Positions 21,938 to 32,052 of a DNA stretch of 64,000 nucleotides are shown here, in pieces; within the stretch, counting starts at the first letter, position 1, and each line of letters starts with the position of its first letter. The notes below the pieces were generated by a model, which was given only the letters and a program-made list of their open reading frames with translations, had not been told where the DNA came from and made no database searches. The translations under genes and the position numbers were made by a program. The stretch covers positions 147,515,010-147,579,009 of the forward strand of contig CM077167.1 of assembly GCA_039583875.1 (NCBI GenBank), given 5' to 3'. This DNA comes from Platanthera guangdongensis (taxonomy: Eukaryota; Streptophyta; Magnoliopsida; Asparagales; Orchidaceae).

Positions 21938-23867
21938 AGTAGAATAAAAAGTATTTACGCAATTAGAAAAATATAAAACTAAAAGCATACAGAAAAATTA
22001 AATCTACTCCAATTTCTACACGAGACGAGAGCAGTTGACTAGGAGCACAGCAAGGTCAACATTTTACTCTGTCTCACAATCCTAAGCCAGCACCATAATT
22101 TTCCCAAATCATACAAAAGAAACGAGTTTAACTCGCAAAACGCAAAAAGCTAAGCATGCGCTCATGTGGGTGTAGTGGTGTGTGATGCAATGAACTAAGC
22201 AAAATAAAACAATAAAGGCTTCTAGTATGCACAAGAAATGTGTGTGTGCAATAGGTAACAAATCTCTCCCCCAGACTTAAACTAAACTACACAGCAGATG
22301 ATATAGAAATTAAAATCATAAGGAGCTAAGGGAAGAGGTTACCCAATGCTCAGCCAGTGAGCATACCAGAAGACGCGTGGAAACCTGAAGCAGGCCCGCC
22401 ATACGAAGAATCACAACCCCGCCAATGCGATGTTGTCAAGAATACCTGCAGGGGTGAGCTCCGCAAAAACAAAACAAAAATATACAAACTACAAAGAAAT
22501 ACTAAAACTAAATAGACATGAAAAAGCGAATACAGAAAATGAAAGATAAGTACTGGGGTTATTGTCATCCCAGCACGACTTATTCATCTACGAAAAGGTT
22601 CTAGCTAATGGGCCTATGAAAAGAAAAATGCACAGGTAACTGTTCCAATATCCGTTTCGGTAACGGGTACCGATACGGTGATAGAGCAGTTACCCCTCTG
22701 CCTAAATAATCATACCTGCTCCTTGCAGGCAGAGAAAATAGGAAATAGGATGAGGAGGAGGCCTGGTCCTCACTCATCTTATCACAAAAAGTATCCTCGC
22801 CTAGCAAGGCATCATCAACCACAGGTGTGTAGGGTGTGATGGCAACGGCAAGAACACCAGGCTCATCATCATCCCAGCATGCCCGTGGAGTCTCAGCCTG
22901 CACAGGCTCAGATAGAGAAGGGGGATCAAGAAATAAAGGAGACGAAGAACTAAAATAATCAGAAAATGGGAGAGTGATCCCGGTATCACTCTCAGCAGGA
23001 TCCAAGCAGAGATCATCGTCATTATCATACGAGTCGTATCGAGGGGAATCCGAGAACTCGAGGTCCGCGGTGGTACGAGAAACAGCCTCATCCAATAAGG
23101 AGGTGCAAACCTCCGCATCGGAAAGAGGGTATTCCTCATCCCACCGGGGTGCGTAAAAGTGTTCCGAAGATCCACCTTCTCCGTAGGAGATAGAGGAATC
23201 ATCATCCCACTTCGGCGCAACCTCAGGCACCGAATCATCCACAATCACGGCATCATCAACCGACTCACAAAAAAGAGGAATAGCACAATCCGACAAAAAT
23301 TGCGGAGGGGCAAGGCTGCTCTCAAAATCAAGCACTGAATGAGCAGGCCCCATCGCAAAATCATTCGCAGACGCCACCCCATCGACGACCGGAACAATCT
23401 CATCGTCCCATACAGGAGCGTCCATGAGTTCCTGCTCCTCTTTTTGTTGGCTAACACCAGAGTGATCATCATCACTCAAGGAAAGCTCGTAAAAAGGGAT
23501 TGAGGGACCCATGAAAGAGCTGTATGCGGCCAGAGATTCTTCAGTAATCTCAACGGGTAAAGAATGAGCAAAGTGCGTTATGTAAGTGTATGGGCCAGGC
23601 AACACCCTGGTAGGCCTATCCACAACAGTCTTCCGCGAACGGGAGGTTGTTGTGCACACGCCATCAGAGGGAGAAGGCTTGCACAAATGAGGGCAATCCT
23701 TCAACATGTGGCCCACACCTTGACATAACAAACACCGAATGCAATGCCCGTCATTCATAACCGCAATGGCATCGATGGATCGGCGCAAAGTGTCAAGGAT
23801 ACGACACTCAGCATCTGGATCCATCACGAACAAAAATAATTGCTGAAAAAGTGCTACACAGCTAAAA
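21938..23867 (-). mobile_element. Insertion of about 1.9 kb within CB gag carrying an acidic zinc-knuckle ORF
   Basis: CB Gag is recognisable up to about 23868 and resumes at about 21937; the segment between is unrelated. In minus orientation it has an ATG frame of 407 residues, then an AT-rich tail that includes TTAAGTCTGGGGGAGAG (about 22260-22285). That purine tract resembles those in the 3' region of Tat/Athila-type gypsy elements. I could not define terminal repeats or a target duplication, so the insertion class and exact ends are uncertain. Confidence 0.5.
22601..23824 (-). CDS. Intact 407-residue acidic ORF with one zinc knuckle and four WD(D/E) motifs
   Basis: The frame is open from ATG at 23824 to the stop at 22601, in a neighbourhood where nearly everything else is broken. 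Near residues 28-42 is a CX2CX4HX4C zinc knuckle, CLLCQGVGHMLKDC. The rest is very acidic and Ser-rich and carries four spaced motifs: APVWDDE, APKWDDD, APRWDEE and CWDDDEP. The C-terminus turns basic and aromatic (RSRYDYLGRGVTALSPYRYPL). I see no capsid fold, protease or RT. It could be the Gag-like protein of a non-autonomous retroelement or a captured host fragment. I do not recognise the family, and no function is claimed. Confidence 0.55.
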   Translation of the reverse strand: MDPDAECRILDTLRRSIDAIAVMNDGHCIRCLLCQGVGHMLKDCPHLCKPSPSDGVCTTTSRSRKTVVDRPTRVLPGPYTYITHFAHSLPVEITEESLAAYSSFMGPSIPFYELSLSDDDHSGVSQQKEEQELMDAPVWDDEIVPVVDGVASANDFAMGPAHSVLDFESSLAPPQFLSDCAIPLFCESVDDAVIVDDSVPEVAPKWDDDSSISYGEGGSSEHFYAPRWDEEYPLSDAEVCTSLLDEAVSRTTADLEFSDSPRYDSYDNDDDLCLDPAESDTGITLPFSDYFSSSSPLFLDPPSLSEPVQAETPRACWDDDEPGVLAVAITPYTPVVDDALLGEDTFCDKMSEDQASSSSYFLFSLPARSRYDYLGRGVTALSPYRYPLPKRILEQLPVHFSFHRPIS

Positions 23868-24347
23868 TGAAAATAGCACGGATCTCTTCAGCTTCGCTTC
23901 TGAAATCAGCTCATTAGGGTCCAACGCTGAAATCTCAATGTGCAAGTTCTTCATCTTCAGGAAGAACATTGAGACGGACAAATCTCCTTGAGTGGCTTTC
24001 GCCAACTCATTCTCTAGGAATTATAGCTGAGTTACATTCTTCCTGTTGAACAACCCATCGAGGGAAGTTCAAATCTCCATAGCTGACCGACATCCGATGA
24101 TGTGGTCAAAGAATTCCGATGAGATAGCCTGCTTGAGAGTAAACTCTACTTTCACATTTGTCTTCCTCCAAGCTCTCATCGCTTCAGCATTGCCAGCAGC
24201 AGCAACCACCTCTCACCTATCGTCTCCACAGACGATCTCCCAAAGGTCCTCGCCTAAAAGATAGCTTTCCATACATGACTTACACTTTTACAACTTGGTC
24301 GATGTAAGAAGCTCAATTCAAAGACATCTTGCCATTCCACCTTCCAT
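23868..24347 (-). pseudogene. gag: CB Gag N-terminal part
   Basis: Read on the minus strand from about 24347, the frame gives 'AWRKTNVKVEFTLKQAISSEFFDHI', 'SAMEIWTSLDGLFNRKNVTQL' and 'LENELAKATQGDLSVSMFFLKMKNLHIEISALDPNE', the UBN2-type copia Gag domain. At least one stop is present (near 24020). It breaks off after 'LISEAKLKR' where the ORF-bearing insertion starts. Confidence 0.8.
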
Positions 24348-24424
24348 TGCACTAATCCTAGTTCACTTAGACTCTCAGAAGAAATTAAGCAAACTGATGG
24401 TTAATCACTGCTCAGCCTCTTTTC

Positions 24425-24436
24425 CCTCTGATACCA
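24425..24436 (-). other. CB primer binding site (initiator tRNA-Met type)
   Basis: The minus strand reads TGGTATCAGAGG immediately after the LTR end ...TTTTTACA, one base different from the usual TGGTATCAGAGC. Confidence 0.85.
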
Positions 24437-25643
24437 TGTAAAAATTTACGATTCATGGAAAATGGGAAACCATGCGTAGGAACACTCAACCTATCCGAGC
24501 CCAAGCAACCAAATGTAAATAGAAGAGCAAGTATCTTGTACTATCAAAGCAATCTTTACAAGATGAGGCATATATGACAAGATAGGATTCGCCGATATAT
24601 TCAATGAAAACAGAAAAAATACAAGGCAAGAATCTAGTTGCGCGGACTCAAGGAGTAACCGCCAGCTTTACTGCTAACCGCTACGGAGTCCGGTGAAACC
24701 GCTAAGTTGCCAAACCGCAACCTAGCCGCACGGACTGCCCGTTATTCCAGTACTGAACAAACTTCATCTGCTGATCTGCAAGCTGCATAACCGCAAGGTC
24801 GCCTAGCCGCCAGAATCAAGCGAACTACGACTGTCGAACTGAACAAGACACTAGAAGCGGACAGCTTATTGAACTGGAAAAGAAGTTACAGAAGAGAAGA
24901 CCGTCGGGTCGCCCAGCCGCGACCTGCTGTTAACCGCTGGCTGCAAACCGCAGAGTCCTCATTGTCCCTGACCGAAGTCAGAATGAATTCTCTGGCTTCT
25001 CAGCGCTATCTGCACAACCTGTACAGCAAAAATAGGTCAAACACTTCAAACCGAGCGGATGGAAAACCCTGTTCGCAGCAACTGCCCAAGTCCACTTACT
25101 ATTCACTCGGTATGTATTGATGTGACAGGGAGGTCCTATTTATAGGCGTAGAGAGGAGTGTGATCACTGCCCTAGCTGATAGGAACACCACCTTATCTCG
25201 CGGCGAGCACCAAGTGTATCCGCCAAACTGTGGATACATAACCAGACAGACGTGCCTAGGCTAGACAGTCAGTCCGCCAAGGTCACACCACCAAGGCCGG
25301 ATACCAAGACAATCCGTCTTGTTGCCAAGGCTATGCTCCAGTCCAGTCTGCAACCTGTACTCCGCGAACTCAATACGAGTCCGCACCTCACCTGTCTTGG
25401 CGAGTTCTGTGGATAGCAACCATATCCGTCCGTATCTTCTGAGGACAAACTGCCTGCTGAACACAAGCCGGTCTGGCTTGCCTCCACTTTTGTCTGCACA
25501 GACCGCGCAAACAGACCATTCAGGCCGCCAGAGCACAAGCTAACTTCAGCACCATTGCTGACTTGTCTAGCCTCCAGTCCTGTCCGCACAGACCCCGTGA
25601 ACAAGCCGCCCAGGCCGCCACTTTCACTTCATAATTTTCAACA
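24437..25643 (-). repeat. CB 5' LTR (1207 bp) rich in GCGGACTG-type motifs
   Basis: It begins TGTTGAAAATT at 25643 (minus strand) and ends TTTTTACA at 24437, next to the primer site. CAGTCCGC, GCGGACTG, CCGC and GCGGTT motifs are frequent. A TATA box, CCTATAAATAGG on the minus strand, is at 25135-25146. It is homologous, in inverted orientation, to 25701-27027. Confidence 0.82.
25135..25146 (-). promoter_or_regulatory. CB LTR TATA box
   Basis: CCTATAAATAGG on the minus strand matches the plant TATA consensus. The inverted LTR copy has the same element at 26724-26734, with similar sequence on both sides. Confidence 0.65.
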
Positions 25644-25700
25644 TTTCCACTTTAAATTTTATGGTGCACTATCTTTATTTCTATTTGTTTCAGTATTTGT
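25644..25700. other. 57-bp spacer between two head-to-head CB-type LTRs
   Basis: This AT-rich segment separates the TG starts of the two inverted LTRs. I see no gene or motif in it; it is probably older flanking DNA. Confidence 0.6.
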
Positions 25701-27027
25701 TGTTGAAATTTGTGAAGTGGAAGTGGGTGATGGGCAGGCCGGGCGGACTGAGCGGCCTGTGCGGTCTGAGTACGCGGCCTGGGTGGATTGCTGGTTGCGG
25801 CCTGGGTGTTGGCTGTCTTGGTGGTTTGGCTGTTAAGCAGCCTGTGCGTCCTGAGCATCCTGGTGTGCGGCATGAGCGGTCTTCTGTGCGGCCTGGTTGG
25901 CCTATGGCCAAGGATGGTGGGCTTCTTGTGAAGCGGCCTGAGCGGACTGCAGTTCGCGGGCTGTAGGCAGTGCTTGGTTTGATATGCGGCTTTGTAGATT
26001 TGCAAGCTTGTGTTAACCGACGGATTGGGTGGTATATCCGCGAAAGGCATTGTGGACTGGCGAGTCCGCAGTGTCTGCTGTTGCGGACTGGCCTTAGAGT
26101 TCGGTTGTGGCCTTTGCCGAGCTCTGGTGGTGCAGCAGGTGTTAGCTATTGTGGAGGACTGCACGGACTGGTGTTGAAGTCCGGCGGGTGGTCGATGTCT
26201 TGGTAATTATGCGAGTAGGGCTTGCGAGATATGCTTTCTGATGGTGTGGTTGGTGATCTGTTTTGGGGCAGGCGGATTGGGCCTTGTCCGTTGAGCTCGC
26301 GCTTGCTGTTGGTGGTTTTCTGGACTTGGTCACATTTAGTGACAAGTTTAGTGTGTCTGCGGTATCCGCCGAGTCAGCTGTTGACCGGGCGGACTGCCTA
26401 TTGGTCATGGACTTGTGGCGGATAGAGGCTTGGCTTTCGAGCTATGCGGACTGCCTCCTTGTCCACATATATAGTGTGCGGACTGTCACAGTGGTGGCTG
26501 TCCTTGTGAGGTGTATGCGGGCTATGCGGACCGATGCCTTGTCCGCATAGTTTGGGCGGACTGATGCGAGTTTGCCTGTTGGTGAACATCTTTGTTGTTG
26601 CTCCTAGCGAGTTTTCTTAGAATCCGGCTAAGTCCATGCGGACTCAGCGGACGGGTCTTTGCGAGTGCGCGAGCTGGGGTGGTGACTCTATTCACTAGGG
26701 TGGTGACCACACTCCTCACCTCGCCTATAAATAGACCCCCCCCCCGGCACGTCTACAGTAACTGAGTGAACAGTAAGTGGGGTTTGGGCAATTGTTGCGG
26801 TCTAGATTTTCCTGTCTGTGTGGGTTGAGTAGAGCTGACGGTTTCTTGTGTGCAGGTCGCGTGGCTAGCTTCAAGGATCCAGGAGTTTGGCTTTGACCTT
26901 GGTCAAGTACATTGAAGTGTGCGGTCTCTGCGGTCTAAGCTGGTCGCTTCGACGGCTTGTCAGTGGTTCTCTGCTTCAGCGTTTTAGTTCCAATAAACCT
27001 GTCCGCCGGTCTCAGGCGGGTAGGCGG
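25701..27027 (+). repeat. Second CB-type LTR, plus orientation, running into the gap
   Basis: It starts TGTTGAAATTTG at 25701 and follows the CB LTR for over 1.3 kb in inverted orientation: dense GCGGACTG/GCGGCCTG motifs, the GGTGACCACACTCC block, TATA box CCTATAAATAG at 26724-26734 and a polyadenylation-like CCAATAAA near 26990. The 3' end lies in or beyond the N run. It may be a solo LTR or the 5' LTR of another CB-family element. Long GC-rich open frames across it are repeat artefacts. Confidence 0.75.
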
Positions 27028-27527
27028 NNNNNNNNNNNNNNNNNNNNNNNNNNNNNNNNNNNNNNNNNNNNNNNNNNNNNNNNNNNNNNNNNNNNNNNNN
27101 NNNNNNNNNNNNNNNNNNNNNNNNNNNNNNNNNNNNNNNNNNNNNNNNNNNNNNNNNNNNNNNNNNNNNNNNNNNNNNNNNNNNNNNNNNNNNNNNNNNN
27201 NNNNNNNNNNNNNNNNNNNNNNNNNNNNNNNNNNNNNNNNNNNNNNNNNNNNNNNNNNNNNNNNNNNNNNNNNNNNNNNNNNNNNNNNNNNNNNNNNNNN
27301 NNNNNNNNNNNNNNNNNNNNNNNNNNNNNNNNNNNNNNNNNNNNNNNNNNNNNNNNNNNNNNNNNNNNNNNNNNNNNNNNNNNNNNNNNNNNNNNNNNNN
27401 NNNNNNNNNNNNNNNNNNNNNNNNNNNNNNNNNNNNNNNNNNNNNNNNNNNNNNNNNNNNNNNNNNNNNNNNNNNNNNNNNNNNNNNNNNNNNNNNNNNN
27501 NNNNNNNNNNNNNNNNNNNNNNNNNNN
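27028..27527. other. Assembly gap (500 N)
   Basis: Exactly 500 undetermined bases, a typical scaffold placeholder whose true length is unknown. Continuity between the LTR on its left and G2 on its right is therefore unproven. Confidence 0.98.
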
Positions 27528-28219
27528 TTCAATGACTCCACATCAAAGCTACACACAACCGCTTACGATATGGGTGTACACTCCACGCTTCATCGAAGGC
27601 GAAAATCGACAGGACAATTGAAACACTTCTTCCCTTCCCCCAAGGCTGAAGGAAATGCTTTGATCTTCTTCAATGGTCAAACAACCGAAATGGAGCTAAT
27701 TTATATTCTGAATATGTTGAAAGGATGTTTCATCCTATCACAGTTTCAACCGTTGGCCTTTCTCCCGCCATACCACTGCAAGCGCTTCCTATTCTTCAGA
27801 ATGCCCTGCCAGCTCCAAGGCAACATGACAGCAGCTCCGTGGAGGAGCTTGCAGATCTGGGACTCGACATCGATGAGGTCATCCAGATCTTGTAGAGGAG
27901 ATCAGAAGAAAAGAAACAAGGGCCTCAAAGAGAGTGGAGGCCAAGGAACAACGCTCAGTTCTGTGAATTGCACAGAGAGAAGGGTCACTTAACTGAAGAC
28001 TGCAATGCCCTTCGACAACTGGTTGAAAGATTGTTTGCCGAAGGAAAGATCAAAGATCTGAGCAAGAAAAGTGATTCTTCAAAACCTTCCACCACTATGG
28101 GCAAAGAGGTGGCTGAAGTCCAGCCGGAATGTGTGGAGGTAGAGGATGTAGGCCATCAGGGGCCAATCAACTTTCAGGTTGAATGCTTTGATGCAGATGT
28201 TGAGGGAGGCTTGGGGTAG
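27528..28219 (+). pseudogene. gag: G2 Gag, C-terminal part
   Basis: In shifting frames the sequence gives 'FNDSTSKLHTTAYDMG', 'HPITVSTVGLSPAIPLQ', 'VEELADLGLDIDEVIQIL', then 'FCELHREKGHLTEDCNALRQLVERL', the CX2HX3GHX4C zinc knuckle that closes Tat-type Gag (about 27955-28035). A TAG near 27892 interrupts it. The N-terminal half is lost in the gap. Confidence 0.75.
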
Positions 28220-28379
28220 CTCTTCTTCATTCATGGTGGAGCAGGAACCGAGTCAACTGAGAACTCCTCGATTACAGGGTCTCTCGACCAGAGGTCGCCT
28301 CTTCCTCTTCCTCTGCTCCATCGAGAGAGGATGTTACTTTTGGCTAAGCCGATCTGCCTCAAACTGCCAATCTGTTTGA

Positions 28380-28857
28380 TGATGTTGTCGTGATCAAGGC
28401 AGTTATTGGAGATTATACAGTTGACAGAATTCTTATTGATACTGGCAGTTCAGTCAACCTCTTGTTCAAATCAAATTTGAGGTTCTAAAGACCAAAAAGT
28501 CTCTGCTTTCCACCGAAGGGCCACTCTATGGCTTTTCTGGTGAAAGAAATGAAGTCGAAGGAAGCGTCACTCTATCAGTAAAACTGGAGGAGCAACCAAA
28601 CAGATTCAGTTCATAGTGGTTGATGCTCCCAGCAGATATCAAGCGGTGGTTTCTACTTACCACATCGCGATCAATTTTTTTGCTGATGGTAGAATGTGAA
28701 GGGTCAGCAATAACTCAAGGCGAGCGAGGGAGTGTTACGTTCACACTGTCAATATGACTGAAGTCAGTCCTCCCGTTATCCCAGCAGCTACTATAGAAGC
28801 CTCTTCCAGTTTAGAACTACTGCAGATAGAGAAGGAGCTCACCTGGAACCTTCCCAG
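28380..28857 (+). pseudogene. G2 aspartic protease
   Basis: The reading 'TVDRILIDTGSSVNLLFKSNLRF' contains an intact Asp-Thr-Gly active site (about 28430-28450) followed by a stop and several frame changes. The length and place between Gag and RT fit the gypsy protease. Confidence 0.72.
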
Positions 28858-30163
28858 GTGACGCAAGGAGTCCCCATTGCTGAGGGGGAGGAGAGGAAGA
28901 TTTCCATCAACTCGGAGTTACCAGAAGATCAAAAGGCCGAGTTGATCTCTTGTTTGCTGAAGAACCTGGATGTCTTCGCTTGGTCAGCAGAGGACATGCC
29001 AGGCATTGATCCAGACATTGACTGCTATCATCTCAATGTTGATCCCAGTTTCAATCCTGTACAGCAGAAGAAGAGAGATGTGGCAACGAAGCTTGTTGAT
29101 CCAATCAGAGAGGAGGTCTTCAAGCTCCGCAAAGCAAATTTTATTTGTGAAATTCAATATCCCTCTTGGATATCAAATGTTGTAATGGTTAAAAAGCCAG
29201 GAGGGAAATGGCGAATGTATGTAGATTTCACGAAACTTAATAAAGCGTGCCCCAATGATTGTTACCCCTTGTCTCAGATAGATTCTTTAGTTGATTCTGC
29301 GGTAGGGTACTCTTTTATGAGTTTTTAGATGCATTCTCTGGTTACCATCAAATAAGAATGCATAAACCCGACATTCCTCATACGTCATTCATTACAAACG
29401 ATGGTTGTTACTGTTATCTTGTGATGCCATTTGGGATTAAAAATACTAGTGCAACCCATCAACGCATGATGGATCATGTATTTAAGCAATAAAAAGGAAG
29501 AAACCTTGAGGTGTATGTGGATGATCTTCTGATCAAAAGCAAATCTTTCTCACTACACCTGTAAGATCTAGCAGAGACGTTCTCTACTCAGCGTAAATAT
29601 AAGATGAAACTCAATCCTGCAAAATGTACCTTTGGGGCGAGTAAGGGGAAGTTCTTTGGTCATCTCCTTACTCCAGAAGGGCTTGCCCCCGATCCTGACA
29701 AAGTTAAAGTCATTCTTGATATGGCTCCTCCCTGTTCACCTAAAGAAGTTCAGCAGTTAGGGGGGAGGTTGGCAGGTCTCGGGAGATTCATCTCTCTAGT
29801 TGGAGATAAGAGTGCTTCTTTCTTCAAGACTCTTCGTGGAGCGTCCAAGTTTCAATGGACAGAAGAATGTTCTCAGGCTTTTGAACAGTTAAAGAAGCAT
29901 CTGACTTCAACGCCCTTTCTACAGAGCCCCCGATCAGGGGAGATGTTGTTTTTGTACTTAGGAGTTGGCCCTGAGGCGGTCAGCTCAGTTCTCGTTCGGG
30001 AAGAGAACAGGAAGCAATTCCCAGTTTATTACGTCAGCCACATTCTGAAAGATGCAGAAACAAGATATCTAATCCTGGAGAAGTTGTCCTTAGCATTGGT
30101 TATGTCTGCTCGTAGACTCCGTCCTTCCAGACACACTCAATTCAAGTAGTCACTGAATAGCCT
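28858..30163 (+). pseudogene. pol: G2 reverse transcriptase and first RNase H
   Basis: The frame starts 'EERKISINSELPEDQKAELISCLLKN' and continues 'VFAWSAEDMPGIDPDI', 'VVMVKKPGGKWRMYVDFTKLNKACP', a stop at about 29326, then 'DAFSGYHQIRMHKPD' and intact YVDD at 29514-29525. 'LNPAKCTFGASKGKFFGHLL' is the RT thumb. RNase H follows ('FLYLGVGPEAVSSVLVREE', 'YYVSHILKDAETRYL') but its first catalytic region has changed residues. Further stops lie near 29491, 29563 and 30149. Confidence 0.87.
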
Positions 30164-30770
30164 TTGAAAAGCATGCTAGAGAAACCAGAGCATTCAGGCA
30201 GGTTGGCCAAATGGGCAATTGAATTAAGTGAGTTTGAGATTTCTTATGTGCCCAGGACAGCTATCAAAGCCCAGGTACTAGCAAATTTCCTGATTGATAC
30301 AACAGAGTCCAGTTCTGATCAAGCAGAAAGTTCTCCTTTGGCTTGGACCATCTATGCTAATGGCGCCTCAGGCAAAAATTCTTCTGGAGCAGGAGTGGTT
30401 CTGATCAACCCAAATGACATCAAACTTGAGCAGGCAATCAAGTTCTATTTTCCAGTTACCAATAATCAGGCAGAGTATGAAGCCTTGTTAGCAAGCTTGA
30501 GGCTTGCAAGAGAGCTCGAAATTGATCATGTTCATATAAAGACTGATTCTCTGGTGATGGCATCACAAGTTCTTAGTAAATTTGAGACTAGAGAGCCTGT
30601 ATTGAAGAAATATCTTGCTCCCGTCAAGATAGAAGTTGGTAAATTCAAAAGTTTCACCATTGAACACATCCCAAGATCAGAAAATGAGGAGGCAGATATT
30701 CTTGCCAAGTATGGACTGCCATCAGGGGGAACAACTTCTGAACTCTTCTGCCCGGCAGTGGATGAAGAAG
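30164..30770 (+). pseudogene. G2 archaeal-type second RNase H, catalytic Asp lost
   Basis: 'AWTIYANGASGKNSSGAGVVL' starts the domain near 30340; this lineage normally has Asp in place of the Asn after Tyr-Ala. The other catalytic positions look intact: Glu in 'NNQAEYEALLASLRLA' and Asp in 'HIKTDSLVMASQVL'. 'IPRSENEEADILAKYGL' ends it. The domain is characteristic of Tat elements and would help remove the RNA template. The Asp-to-Asn change should abolish catalysis. Confidence 0.8.
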
Positions 30771-32052
30771 AGTTGATGCAGATTGATCAGCGTCCCTCCT
30801 GGATGGATCCATTCATTATTTACTTATCAACAGGGAACTTTCATCATTCGATCAAAGATCAGAAAAAGTTCAAGATAAAAGCAGCTCACTATTACTTGGT
30901 GGCAGGTGTCCTTTACAGAAAAACCTTCCTATTTGCCATGGCAAGGTGTGTTTCAGAAGAAGAAGCTCCGACTATTTTACATGAAGTTCATTCTGGTGAG
31001 TGTGGAAGTCACTTAGGAGCAAGAACATTAGAAAGACGGATCCTGCGGCAGGGTTATTTCTAGCCTACCATGAAGAGAGATTCTGAGGCTTATGCAAGAA
31101 AATGTGTTCAGTGCCAGAAGTTCGCTCCACTTCAGCATCAAGCTGCTTAGTTACTTAGATCAATCACAACTCCTTGGCCCTTTGCAGTTTGGGGGATGGA
31201 TCTCATTGGTCCTTTTCCCATGGCAAGCAGACAACAACGCTTTATCATAGTGATGATTGATTACTTCAGCAAATGGATCGAGGCTAAGGCATTGGCAAAG
31301 ACAACAACTCAGGTCGTCAAGAACTTCATTTTGTGCGAGATAGTCTGCCAACATGGAATCCCAATGACAATAATCACCGACAACGGGCCATAGTTCAACA
31401 ACGCTGAGATGGTTGATTTCTGCAAGTAGATCGGAACAGAGCTGCGGTTTGCATCAGTCCATCATCCCAGAAGCAATGGCCAGGTTGAAGCAGCCAACAA
31501 GCAGATCCTCAACTTACTTAAGAAGAAAGTGCATAATCGCAAAGGCAGTTGGGCTGAACAGATTCCATCAATCCTCTAGTCCTTAAGAACAACACCTTCA
31601 TACAGAACTGGTGAAACTCCATTCAAACTTTCTCATGGCTCAGAATCCCTTATTCCAGTTGAGTTTGAAGTTCCATCACCTATAGTTCTTCTTGCAAGGC
31701 AAGGTTTTGAGGACTGGCATGAGCTGAACCGTGAAGAGCTAAAGTTCAGCTTGGAACACATTGAAGAAATCAGAGACAAAGCAACAATAAGGTAGGAAGA
31801 GGTCAAGAGGAGGATGGTCCGATACTTTGATAAGAACATAAGGATCAAACACTTTCAAGTGGGAGATCTAGTTCTTAAAAAAGTTGATGTTACAGGAAGA
31901 GCCGGCTCAGTGAGGAAGCTTAATCCGAATTAGGCCGGCCCCTTCATTTTCAAAGATGTGCTCAAGAGAGGGGCTTACCGTGTGCAAACGTTTTAAGGAG
32001 AATACATATCACACACATGGAGCGGGGATGATCTAAAGCGGTTCTATTCCTG
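30771..32052 (+). pseudogene. pol: G2 integrase
   Basis: The N-terminal HHCC finger ('HEVHSGECGSHLGART ... CVQCQKFAP') spans a stop at 31062. The core 'WGMDLIGPFPMASRQQRFIIVMIDYFSKWIEAK' (31190-31290) and 'ITDNGP' carry the Asp residues, and 'NGQVEAANKQIL' the Glu region. The C-terminal part has 'FQVGDLVLKKV' and 'YISHTWSGDDLKRFY'. No chromodomain is seen. Stops near 31062, 31148, 31391, 31427, 31577, 31792 and 31932 fit C-to-T or G-to-A changes of Gln or Trp codons. Confidence 0.87.

Noticed and set aside
22801..23244. Second minus-strand frame of 147 residues inside the acidic ORF
   Set aside because: It is a shadow in another frame of the 407-residue ORF, rich in Met/Arg/Leu with no motif.
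25652..26425. Several GC-rich open frames in both strands of the plus-orientation CB-type LTR
   Set aside because: GCGGACTG repeats keep frames open; the inverted copy does not preserve the same frames.
26887..27621. Long open frames spanning the N run
   Set aside because: They consist mostly of undetermined residues and have no support.
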